Assembly (NCBI GenBank): GCA_039545275.1
Contig: BCHS01000018.1
Location: forward strand, 248,001-312,000
Direction: 5' to 3'
DNA length: 64,000 bases
Origin: Pseudomicrostroma phylloplanum
Lineage: Eukaryota; Basidiomycota; Exobasidiomycetes; Microstromatales
Below are positions 44,001 to 50,815 of the stretch, piece by piece. Within the stretch, counting starts at the first letter, position 1; the number at the start of each line of letters is the position of its first letter. The translations under genes were made by a program, and so were the position numbers. The notes below the pieces were generated by a model, which made no database searches, was not told the origin of the DNA, and was given only the letters and a program-made list of their open reading frames with translations.

Positions 44001-45018
44001 GATTCAGCACTGTGGATCTCTGTGCCTGTGGTTGTGAAGCTGAAGATGTGGTAGACCCTGGGGCACGACTCCAGGACTTGGCAATGTCGCGCTTCGCCAT
44101 CTGTTTGGTGAAGTCATCCCAGCCCGAGTCAGAGGCAGAACTTGATCCGACTACGCTACTGGCTCGTCGTGTACCGCTTGAACTCTGGGGAGCACCCGCA
44201 GAGGGGCCGAGTAGACCCAGGGTAGAATGTCTGTTGCTACCAACACTGCCCGATGAAGAGAGGTTGCGTCGGAGAGTGGGGGGCTGCTGACCCAAGGGCG
44301 CAACACCCGATTGCAGCCTGCCTCCGTTGGACATGGCCTTCAGCATGGCAGGGTCATGCTGGGGTAGAGGCGGTGGTTTCGAAGAGTAGGATGTGGAGGC
44401 TCCGAAATCGCTACGAGTGCCTCTGCGAGTAGGCAAGCTGCCGTACTGTCTCTGCTGCAGTGAAGCTAATCCACCGTTGCGGCCTTCAGGCTCGACATCG
44501 GAGAAGACGCTCTCTCCAGCCACACTGTCGCCCATGACACTGTTCGCGCGACTCCTTGACCCTTTGCCGAATCCTTTCAGACTGCCCGTTTCCCACCACC
44601 TCTTCTTGGTGTAGGTGGCGGTTGAGCCGGCATTGGAAGCGCGTTCATCCATGGGAGCAGTCCCGTACGAAGAGTCTGATGTGTTCCGCACATGAGTCTT
44701 CTTCTTCCTTCCAAAACGGCTCCTCGTCGTTCCTTGGCTATCCGCCACGGACGAGGGAGCAGGAGGCGGCGGCCCAGTGGCATAAGTGCGAGAAGGGCGG
44801 TTGGAGTTCGCAGAAGAGGCGGGAGGGGGATGGTAGGCCCGCAGAGAAGACGGACCAGATGGGCGGTTGGGGAGATCTGTTGGGCCCGACCACTTCTTCG
44901 AGCCAGAGCCGCCCTTGGAGGACGAAGCCGATGCAGATGGGGCAGGTGGGGCAATTGGTTCCGGTGCGTACCTCTGACTAGGCCGCTGCAAAATAGAGTC
45001 CATGAAAGTTCGCGGCAT
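38056..45018 (-). CDS. Giant mostly disordered protein with C-terminal medium-chain dehydrogenase/reductase (MDR) domain
   Basis: An intronless frame; the ATG at 45018 (MPRTFMDSILQRP) gives 2,320 residues. The frame is open 40 codons further upstream but without an ATG. Residues 1-1980 are low-complexity (Ser, Ala, Pro, Gln, Glu) with several short repeats: four units of MSPPPQAR-type at about 423-460 and YE(P/S)Q repeats at about 1495-1525; Glu/Ser-rich acidic and Lys/Arg-rich segments alternate. The last 335 residues are an MDR domain: a GroES-like part with WVPGRSFCGRVMEVG and GDMVFGLQ, then a Rossmann part with LPKGARILILNAHDGIGLLTMQ and DLVIDTIGG. No structural zinc cluster (four closely spaced Cys) is seen. 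A lone MDR domain fused to a long disordered head recalls Ast1-like fungal proteins in layout, but that is inference. Enzyme activity is uncertain. Confidence 0.8.
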   Translation of the reverse strand: MPRTFMDSILQRPSQRYAPEPIAPPAPSASASSSKGGSGSKKWSGPTDLPNRPSGPSSLRAYHPPPASSANSNRPSRTYATGPPPPAPSSVADSQGTTRSRFGRKKKTHVRNTSDSSYGTAPMDERASNAGSTATYTKKRWWETGSLKGFGKGSRSRANSVMGDSVAGESVFSDVEPEGRNGGLASLQQRQYGSLPTRRGTRSDFGASTSYSSKPPPLPQHDPAMLKAMSNGGRLQSGVAPLGQQPPTLRRNLSSSGSVGSNRHSTLGLLGPSAGAPQSSSGTRRASSVVGSSSASDSGWDDFTKQMAKRDIAKSWSRAPGSTTSSASQPQAQRSTVLNRVQKELQQDAQFEQVARDPGVIRGDLLARATSVVGGIAPTTMTDTLVPELPVNLRPGSIVGMTSLMSPEAPRSTSTSPTPLPLVRAMSPPPQSRAMSPPPQARVMSPPPQARALSPPPQARVPLPVQQQVQTAPAPAPYQFPAQQQEPSAAPQTAQSMAPQEQTAQASKAVEPVASQPSNQQRLPPLLQTSTQDPSSDSSSSSSEEDEAEGDASSSEDDRPQTLGVLAEEEEDGSSDGGHEMRPGPRSTYLPRSPVRPVASNSPHSPTKYTAFAASAQRSSGSSSNGGFAGVGARPPTAAVVQEGNSPAPALPPVTAVEQTGLPEQRPQPEATPEPSQRSRDEQIGVVGSPAVAATEAPAAREVAAPASANVAAPSLGGTPWHASQNGASAASPPTANATETPVERSQASSSATAAAGAAAPALAFLWSTSGKTQPAAQTEDVAPVAESTKTPTTPAKSQRSTATAPSSMSPRPQLPTRTSSVSQPLKTPQTPPLASSQSEAFTLAPSSPTTPSRYNGSAPMLGRAIASGQAGDSVADETASSSSSSDSGDLSRDVDNDSGKDGDTSSVRTAQAVKAPREDSPKGVKFEGDAGKADDDSDESVEDLADGVTRSGRRRSAQGKVKELDGQADAASIADSDRTAEQSTRRPLARRLSSSGSMANSFAFSHFMGSKITGKSSSRRIKLHEDDSDSDGNASGDDEELKKRALVEQNRLRNMSVGDDFFGPSLGEVLLAIDNMDFTTETVGKTAALEEEARAQGVSIEDTTRAQLQAQQIVSEVRRRRAAGDVDADHKTVQSDAGGLAASFAALWLGKPLNGVDAEPAKEPVKRDVPTSVSAITDSPANWGGRSTTSATPTKTAKAGQSVLDRPRFRPSRFKQIGSVDIPLGKAPAGELPAPVDGRSNVEAFYSTGATSNPSSPAPAKKSIDLGDQQRSKDKPAPAKSALKLRPAKSLADTLFSFPTKSPEKKQARAAQREEKERARRDSLNEKAARKAARKEEKEAKGGVKTAATSTPSGKEKEISQETAPSAETEASLASPTPSLVKTQGEPDAQQSSFSRQSYESNPTAQSTDEVPSSATDVFSSQAPVASVEDRAVAEPAQSYDANGAEGSSAMAAVQEDYASPVHTREVESAPQAALQAEPQAAAQYEHQQELEYEPQPAAQYESQPQPQYESQQPDVQFGMNIIPPTPPVHSGADGSNYMSYGPNADLARSVSSASAVSSATAVPTRRKGSILQAAEAYGFTLPPGLTAETIAASSDVKQQTIPSPRRSASASPRRSSSSDGGHSSSRRGSRAEQPPVPAIPRDLQQPPVPPKDDGSPRQQSPLRLPNNASLSSISPPPSTGSWAGSAAASSVGADDSPARSGGSGDSSGGNAGRSDMYGVSNMAASDVSDSRRQPARVRTQSSNNQLNRRPHLMTAINEWESASPVNGYGGSGYTTPAQMSSPIDAMSPTSRSTGSIRNDDSASIGRNAPYGSTTETYLHPPVPRSRMTAEEKKRLAFEAHVSGSDRIYAASEGGHGGGGGSEYGGSRYGTANGGSVDGHGGPRGSQRPMSVMSGFTAASIPMSLASLPTAPTSRSVYRPQDPVKAASSSIVDDRLYSRTTMATISVTSGAFASKRGSKSRSGSTSRPSVDGPAQSSADAVPEHLQDELGLTVLSLSAHTPPPRKIGSHQILVQIITVALDEMDRMLLRDKVRSDSAYGWVPGRSFCGRVMEVGWEVKRLRKGDMVFGLQSNRKCGALAEFMIIDQDFVAKAPEDCLTVEQIAALPATGVLTYQIVQNHCAHLPKGARILILNAHDGIGLLTMQECASLGLIMVAQCPASISDGLAVCEANGAHEVVVGEPLWAMNSLHESSFDLVIDTIGGRRLYDASRRILASEGQFVTCFGDEHTSANPNFRSHMRSLRRTFFKKDKKNIRYEWTGLENSEDCKEALENVRAVAESGDICPRLRSILPFEDAARAFDPVTRGGVEEEPGAVVVRVS

Positions 45019-46252
45019 GTTGAATAGCGTTAGGGGGGAAGATGATAGTTGGCTATGGCCCAAGAATTGACTGAGGGCTTGTTGTGTGTCTGGCAGTAGA
45101 ATCTGAGATGAGATTGACCGGGTCTCAAGTGGTGTCACCTGTGATGGAACTTCCAGGCGGCGCAGATGTGAATCTGCCGCGCCTTACAGGTGGTGTTGTA
45201 GTGAGCGCGATCGCAATGAAGTGACAAGGAGTTCCAAGAAGAGGACTACGGCGATACGATGACGCTCTCAGTGGATGCAAGAGGCGTCAAGTGGGGCGAC
45301 TGAGGACGCTGTGCAGCAGTGGAAGCTGCGTCCGAAGCCGTCTCTAGCCCCCCTCGGAACTCTTGGCAGATCGCCGAAAGAAGAGAGAGACGAGAAGTGC
45401 GAGACGCAAGGCTTCGTCGAGGAGGGCGACGGAAAAGATGAGGATGAGTAGAAGATCGTCAGGGAGAGGTGTTGGGGGTAAACTGTCTGAATGAGGGAGA
45501 ATGCAGCCCCTGCGAAGAAGAGGGTGAGTGAGAAAGGGTAGGCCTTGCCCTCTACAACGGGATGCTGCCTGCCTGCCTGCTTGGGATCATTTGGGAAGAG
45601 ATGTGCTGCCTGTGGCCCCGCTGCCCTTCCGCTCCACGGCTTGCTTGCTTGCACGCCTGCCTGCCCACACGCCTGCCCACACGCCAACCCGCCCGCCTCG
45701 CTTCAGCATCTTGGCCAGGCCAGACGGAGAATCAACTCCACCCACCGGAACCAAAAATCGCCTGGAGCGCGCATAATGATCATCATCATCATCATCTGCC
45801 TGAACCCTGTCTGCATGACAGCCAGGCAAGATCACTCAGCCGTGCCAGGGCACTTTGGCCCAGAGCCGCCGGCGGACGACGACGACGGCTAGCTCCGACG
45901 CCGCCATTGGCCCGCCCCTAGTCAGAGCCATTCTCGATGACGAAGGCCTCACCGGGCCACAAGCGCCGGCAAGTGCGGCCAGTCATGCAGCCCCGGACAC
46001 GCACTCACCAGCCACCACCCGACCCCCGCTCGCAGTTGACACCTGAAATTGGCTTGGTGCAAAAGCCGTAGGCGCGCAGCAGGCGGCAGAACGTGCCTGC
46101 CTGCCTGCACAAGCGCCGTCCCCGCTTCGCATAGGGCAGGACTTCGATCATGAGCATCTCGGATCGGATGCAACGGCAATGAACGATCAATGTGGGTATG
46201 ATTGCTTCCTCGGGTGGGGCACGCCTGCCTTGCCCGCTCGTACGGCTGCGTC
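45019..46252. other. Intergenic region with simple repeats, no gene seen
   Basis: About 1.2 kb holding the promoter of the giant gene and the 3' flank of the Nudix gene. GCCT-type microsatellites occur at about 45571-45590 and 45650-45690, and ATC repeats at 45779-45797. No supported open frame. Confidence 0.55.
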
Positions 46253-47645
46253 TCACAATTTGGCCTTATTGCCCGCTTCCTCGGTGCCGTACTCGGCCCT
46301 TCTCTCGTCGTCGTCCCTGGGCTGCTGCAGCTCGAGCACGGTCATCCGGGGCCGCACTCTCCGCTTCTTGATTGCCTGCGGGCCGGTAAAGGCCATTGTG
46401 ATCAGCTCAGCGTTACTCGGCTGTCCAGGCGCAACGAGGGAGAAGCTCGGCGCACGCGAGTAGGCGAGGGAGGCGCAATGGATCAGAATGTCGCTGCAAA
46501 AAGGGGCAAGAGTTGAATCGCGATGGGCTTTGTCAGCCAAGGTCGCGACTTCCACTTAAGCGTCAGTCGGCTCTAGAGCTCACCTTGTCAAGCCTCGCAC
46601 TGGGTTTCGTCGATCCCAGAATGTATGTCTTCTGCACCGCTTGTCGAACCATCTCACGTCCCTGCATGTATGCCAGTCCGACGGGCCCGAAACCTCAGAC
46701 CATGGCGTCGAGGCAGAAGAGGCCGCCTCCTCCTCTTCGCTAGGTGGAGCCCCAAGCTTTAGGGCTAAGCGAAGATCAGCATCTGGACTATGCTGCAAGA
46801 ATGCCTTCAGAGGCAGTGAGAATATCCGGGAGACTTCTTGCGGATTCAGGTGGGGCTGGGCAAGGAGTGGTATTTGGCGCATATAGAGTCAGATGTGTGC
46901 TTCTTCACTTACACCAAACGTGTCCGGGCGCCTCACTTTGATCATTGGATCTAGCAGCAGCACGACGATTGGTGTGACAACGAGTTCGTTGGCCGACAGA
47001 AAGGGTTGCAATTCGCACAATTTGCGCACCTTTCTGAAGTTGATGGGCAGACCGACCTGGGGAGACGAAGACAGATGGAGGCTCAGTCAGACGTGACCCA
47101 ATGTCGTTTTGCCCACTTGCTCTTACCTCTTCCCATGCCTCGCGCCGCTACAGGTCGGAAGGAAGTGGCGGTGAAGAGGTCAGCCTTCTGCACCAGGGCT
47201 CTCCATCGTACAGGCGAGGAGCAGTCGGATCTGTGGGCCATTGACTCACCGCTGTGGCCTCGAGGTCAGCGTCTGTCACTTCAAACCTCCCTCCTGGAAT
47301 AGCAGTGTCACCGCCATGCGACCTCAGCTTCGAGGACCGCTCTGAAAGAACGACGTACAGCTCCCTGGGTATTGCAAGGCAGACAGCAATGTCAGCGCGA
47401 CTAATCTCGAGGGATGACAATCGCCCCTGTATAGCATATACGCACCCTTTCCTGCTACCAAAGATCCCCAACAATACGGCTGCCCTCCTGAAAGCGGGCA
47501 CAGACTCTGGACATGGTTCGGTGGAAGGATGGGGGACGTGCGAGGCGAGATTGCGGAGAGCCTGCAGGGACTCTTCAGTCAAGGGGGCCAGGTCTAGGGG
47601 CGTGTCCAGCTGCTCGGGCAGTGGTCGGCGTGACGAGCTGGACAT
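46253..47645 (-). CDS. Nudix hydrolase, CoA-diphosphatase-like (Pcd1/NUDT7-8 family), with a 21-nt exon
   Basis: Six exons: 47446-47645, 47250-47364, 47127-47147, 46913-47056, 46584-46855 and 46253-46493; introns of 81, 102, 70, 56 and 90 nt. They sum to 330 residues. The Nudix box is assembled across three exons: GGRFEVTDADLEATA, then the 21-nt exon coding RREAWEE, then VGLP, matching the family signature G-x5-E-x7-REUxEExGU. Upstream are ELYVVLSERSSKLRSHGGDTAIPGG, typical of CoA diphosphatases. Downstream are PFLSANELVVTPIVVLL and NPQEVSRIFSLPLKAFL, as in Pcd1. Family role: cleaves CoA or oxidised CoA to phosphopantetheine and 3',5'-ADP, often in peroxisomes; no SKL-type ending here (ends AKL-less, NKAKL). 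An in-frame ATG at 47768 would add 41 residues. Confidence 0.88.
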
Positions 47646-48014
47646 CGAATGACAGAAGGGGTGGACCTCAGGGACTGTCAAAGGTGCGTGGGACAGATAG
47701 CGGCGGATGTCTGGACGGAAGAGAAAGGGAGGAAGGAAAGGGGAGGAAGGACCGGACCGATCCGCCATTCCGTCTCGTCTTGGAAATCTCGGGTGCTCCG
47801 TGCTCAGCTGGGATTGGATTTCCCCGGCTGCAAATGGAGACGCCTTGTGAAGTGCTACTCTCCGCACATAGCTTGGAACATCTCTTTCCTCCCATATACT
47901 CTCTTCATCGACCAGCTTGTTCCGCCCGCAGTACAGTGTAAAGTCTCGCTGCACTCTTGAGCGCTGCCTTGTCACGATCTTTCTCCTTTCTCTGCCTTCT
48001 CATCCGCCCCCTCA
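47646..48014. promoter_or_regulatory. Bidirectional promoter, Nudix gene (-) / membrane-anchored protein (+)
   Basis: 369 nt between divergent ATGs (less if the Nudix protein starts at 47768). No TATA box recognised. Confidence 0.5.
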
Positions 48015-49121
48015 ATGCCCCACCCGGCTGTACTCGCAGGCTGTGTCATCGCAGGCGCAGCAACCGTCGTAGCCCTCGAAGTAGCCATCTTCCGGCCTTG
48101 GAGGGAGGAACATGGCGAGGAGTTCGTCGCAAATGCTCAGAACCACTGGGGCAACTTTCGGAGAGAGTGGACTTCTGCCTTTGGCGAGATGAACCCGATG
48201 GCCAAGCGGAGAGGTGGCGTCGACGAAGACTCGCTGAGGGAGATCGAAGCTTTCGAGATGGAGAGGCGCTTGCAGGAAGAGCAAAACAGACATTCCGGCC
48301 ACGACCATGAGCTGGACCAGACGGCCAGTGAGGAGCGAGGTATGAAGAAGCGCTACGAGGAGGAAATGACTGCTGGCTCCGAAGTCACGGGCTTATCTAG
48401 CCAGGTCGATCGTCACACCGAAGGGGCACGCATCAGACGACGCAGGACAAGCACTCAAGGTGGTGGAGACTCGTTGTTGAGCTCGAACCATACTATTGCA
48501 GAAGCTTCGCCTGTCATCGATCGTCGCTCATCGGGCAGTCCTCCCGAGACGGACCTCTTCTCAACGGCAACGGATTCATACGCTAATGGCAGGGAGCCTC
48601 CGGCGCCTCTTTCGCCTAGTCTTCACACCTATCGAGAGGCCAGCCCACAGGAACCTGCGCATGGACAAAGGCACAACTACCTCGAAGACGAGCTTGACGG
48701 TACTCTCAGCTTGACATCCCTGCATTCGCCATCTACCATGTCTCCCCGGATGTTGAGCGGCTGCTCCTCACCGTTTGAAGAACACTTGGCATCACCGAGA
48801 TCCCTGTCACCGTCCTCATCCGGTCAATGGCAACACACAACCATCAATGGAAGCATCTTTGATGACCAGGCAAGCGACGTCTTCACAGATGTAGCGCAGA
48901 CAGCAGGCGAGGGTGGCCAAAACGCAAGCGCCCTGACCCTGCCCAGCCTATCATCAGCTTACACGAGGTGGGAGGAGGCACTGAGTCCGTCCTCTGAATC
49001 TCAATTTGCCTGGACAGATGGAGGCCGTAGCGAGGAGTGGGAGAGATTGTCAGATGAGAGATCGTTGGGCAGCGAAGGCGGCAGTCAGGGACACCGAGAA
49101 GAGCTGCAGAGGCGAGACTGA
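48015..49121 (+). CDS. Membrane-anchored, Ser-rich disordered protein; unknown function
   Basis: Intronless, 368 residues, ATG at 48015. Residues 4-27 form one hydrophobic segment (AVLAGCVIAGAATVVALEVAIF) that would act as signal anchor, followed by FRPWREEHGEEF. Residues 60-110 are strongly charged and helical-looking, possibly a coiled coil. The rest is Ser/Glu/Pro-rich with many SP and SPS phosphorylation-like sites. No family recognised. The short hydrophobic N terminus with a long soluble tail fits a type III or signal-anchored protein of ER, mitochondria or peroxisome. Confidence 0.65.
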   Translation: MPHPAVLAGCVIAGAATVVALEVAIFRPWREEHGEEFVANAQNHWGNFRREWTSAFGEMNPMAKRRGGVDEDSLREIEAFEMERRLQEEQNRHSGHDHELDQTASEERGMKKRYEEEMTAGSEVTGLSSQVDRHTEGARIRRRRTSTQGGGDSLLSSNHTIAEASPVIDRRSSGSPPETDLFSTATDSYANGREPPAPLSPSLHTYREASPQEPAHGQRHNYLEDELDGTLSLTSLHSPSTMSPRMLSGCSSPFEEHLASPRSLSPSSSGQWQHTTINGSIFDDQASDVFTDVAQTAGEGGQNASALTLPSLSSAYTRWEEALSPSSESQFAWTDGGRSEEWERLSDERSLGSEGGSQGHREELQRRD

Positions 49122-49182
49122 GATGTGTCTTGACAGAATGCAAGAGAGCTGAAGAAGTAGGGCTACACATTCACGCCCACCA

Positions 49183-49206
49183 TCGCAATCGCAATCGCAA
49201 TCGCAA
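49183..49206. repeat. TCGCAA hexanucleotide repeat
   Basis: Four perfect tandem units in the 3' flank of the preceding gene. Confidence 0.9.
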
Positions 49207-49505
49207 TGCCTTTCGTAGTACCATGCCTTCTCAACCACCTCATCCGCTTTATCTCATCTTGACTTCCCAACACACGGCAGGCCGGCGGTTGGGAGCCAAA
49301 GCACTGCAGCCAGGCGTCTCATGATGTCAAGGGGCGTGGATGCACTCCCCAGGGTCCAGGCGCGCCTCCTCGCGTGCTCTCTTGTCATCCCTCCACTCCA
49401 CTTGAAATTCCGCCCGACGCCAACATATTGGCTGCACAACCACTTGCGTATCCATCTCGCAACCCTTACATCCCCACCACATCATACGTCGCAGCATTGA
49501 ACAAT

Positions 49506-50101
49506 ATGACCGACAACACCAAACAAGCTACTTACCTCGACCAGGCCAAGTCTGCCGCCAGCATCGTCGGTGGACACGTGCAGTACGCTCAGGGAGCTGC
49601 TGAGAGTGTGAGTTTGTGGACCGGGAGTTACAAGGCCATTCCGGCACCCCCGGAGTCTCCATGCCTCACCTTCGTCCCACTTCATACCTACCTCCTGTCC
49701 TGCATCTTGCTGACCTTCCGTTCCTATCGCTACTCTCTTCTACCTCTGCATCCCCGGCTCCTCATCTGCTCCACAGGCCATCGGCTCCACCACCGGCTCC
49801 GAGGCCTGGACCAGCTCCGGCGAGTCGATAAAGAAGGACGCAGCGGACAACATCCGCGAGAGCTTCCAGAACGCCCCCGACGGCGGCAAGGCTGGCGAGC
49901 TGGCCCAGGAAGGTATGTGTCCGGTCTGCATGGATGGCCTGCGCAGGGACTTTGAAAAGACCGACTGGACGGCAGTTAGTGGTGGCAACTACAGTAGCTG
50001 ATTTTCCCCACCGTCCCCCCTTGTTCGCTCGCTTTCATGAATTCTCTTTGTTGATAGCTTGCCCGCAGACTGGTGGTGGTGTAGGAGACAAGGCAGTCTA
50101 A
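49506..50101 (+). CDS. Small hydrophilic CsbD-like / stress-type protein
   Basis: Exons 49506-49607, 49777-49912 and 50058-50101; introns of 169 and 145 nt (GTGAGT and GTATGT donors); 93 residues. Sequence shows DQAKSAASIVGGHVQYAQGA, then AIGSTTGSEAWTSSGESIKK and a tail ending GGGVGDKAV. The composition (Ala, Gly, Ser, Gln, Lys; no long hydrophobic run) and the xAKSAxxxxxG / AIGSxTGSExW pattern resemble fungal CsbD-like proteins, some of which are named mismatch and cruciform DNA recognition proteins. That functional label is weak. Probably an abundant stress-related small protein. The last exon is short and rests on phase and composition; an alternative acceptor exists 8 nt further on. Confidence 0.65.
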
Positions 50102-50257
50102 ACCATGGAATCGTTGTATCAATGACATGACCTTTGTGTTAAGTTCACGTATGCGGCGAGTGTTGAATTCGAAGGGCTGGCGTGCTTCATGCGCCGCGAA
50201 TGCGCGAGTGCTGCGTGGGTGGTATATGTTTGCGCTGCAAATCATTCTCTCCTCGAC

Positions 50258-50356
50258 TCCTCTGTCGTCTAGTGGCCAAGATACCCGCTTTTCAACTTCC
50301 GTCCTACAAAGACGAACTTCACGCGGGCGACCCGGGTTCAATTCCCGGCAGGGGAA
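50258..50356 (+). tRNA. tRNA-Glu (anticodon TTC) with a 27-nt intron
   Basis: Acceptor stem TCCTCTG pairs with CAGGGGA (one G-T pair), discriminator A at 50356. A D arm containing TAGTGG follows. The anticodon stem CCCGC pairs with GCGGG, and the loop TT-TTC-A-C gives anticodon TTC. The T arm is CCGGG/TTCAATT/CCCGG. Between loop position 37 and the 3' side lies an intron of 27 nt (about 50295-50321), the canonical intron position. It contains GAA, which can pair with the anticodon as in eukaryotic pre-tRNAs. Six T residues follow at 50360-50365. Confidence 0.92.
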
Positions 50357-50359
50357 TAC

Positions 50360-50365
50360 TTTTTT
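50360..50365 (+). terminator. RNA polymerase III terminator of the tRNA-Glu gene
   Basis: A run of six T residues starting 4 nt after the tRNA 3' end. Confidence 0.85.
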
Positions 50366-50673
50366 GCATTTTCGCTCAGGTTCCTCTTGACACGCCATAA
50401 GTTTTGCCCGTTGCGGGTTTGCCTTCAAGCTAACGAATGCCTGGTTGCAAAACACAAATGCTCGAAGCAGAGGATGAGATGATGGAATAGTTCACATGCT
50501 TTGTTGTCGTGAACAATGTCTAGCGGGAGTTTCCACGAACGCAGCAATGACAGAGCAGGGTGAACCTTAGCAAGCCGCAATGAGTACCGCTGCTCCTTGC
50601 AAAGGTTCGAGTGCCTCCGTGTCTGCTGCATCACTCACCCAGGCAGGCACAATAGAGTTGCTCTTCGCAAATG

Positions 50674-50710
50674 GACCAATCGCATCCGCACTCGACAAGA
50701 CTCTATATAT
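50674..50710 (+). promoter_or_regulatory. CCAAT and TATA elements of the secreted repeat protein gene
   Basis: A CCAAT at 50675-50679 and CTATATAT at 50703-50710 lie about 140 and 105 nt upstream of the ATG at 50816. Confidence 0.6.
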
Positions 50711-50815
50711 CCACAGAGCTTGCGCCCGACTCTAGCAGGACCAGGCGACGAAGCTGGATTTCGTTGACTGTGAGCCCTAGGGCACGCCTACCACATTCTC
50801 TCTGACCCAGCTCAA

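Noticed and set aside
49374..49505. N-terminal extension of the CsbD-like protein
   Set aside because: The extra frame has no ATG (first codon GTG) and differs in composition; ATG at 49506 is preferred.
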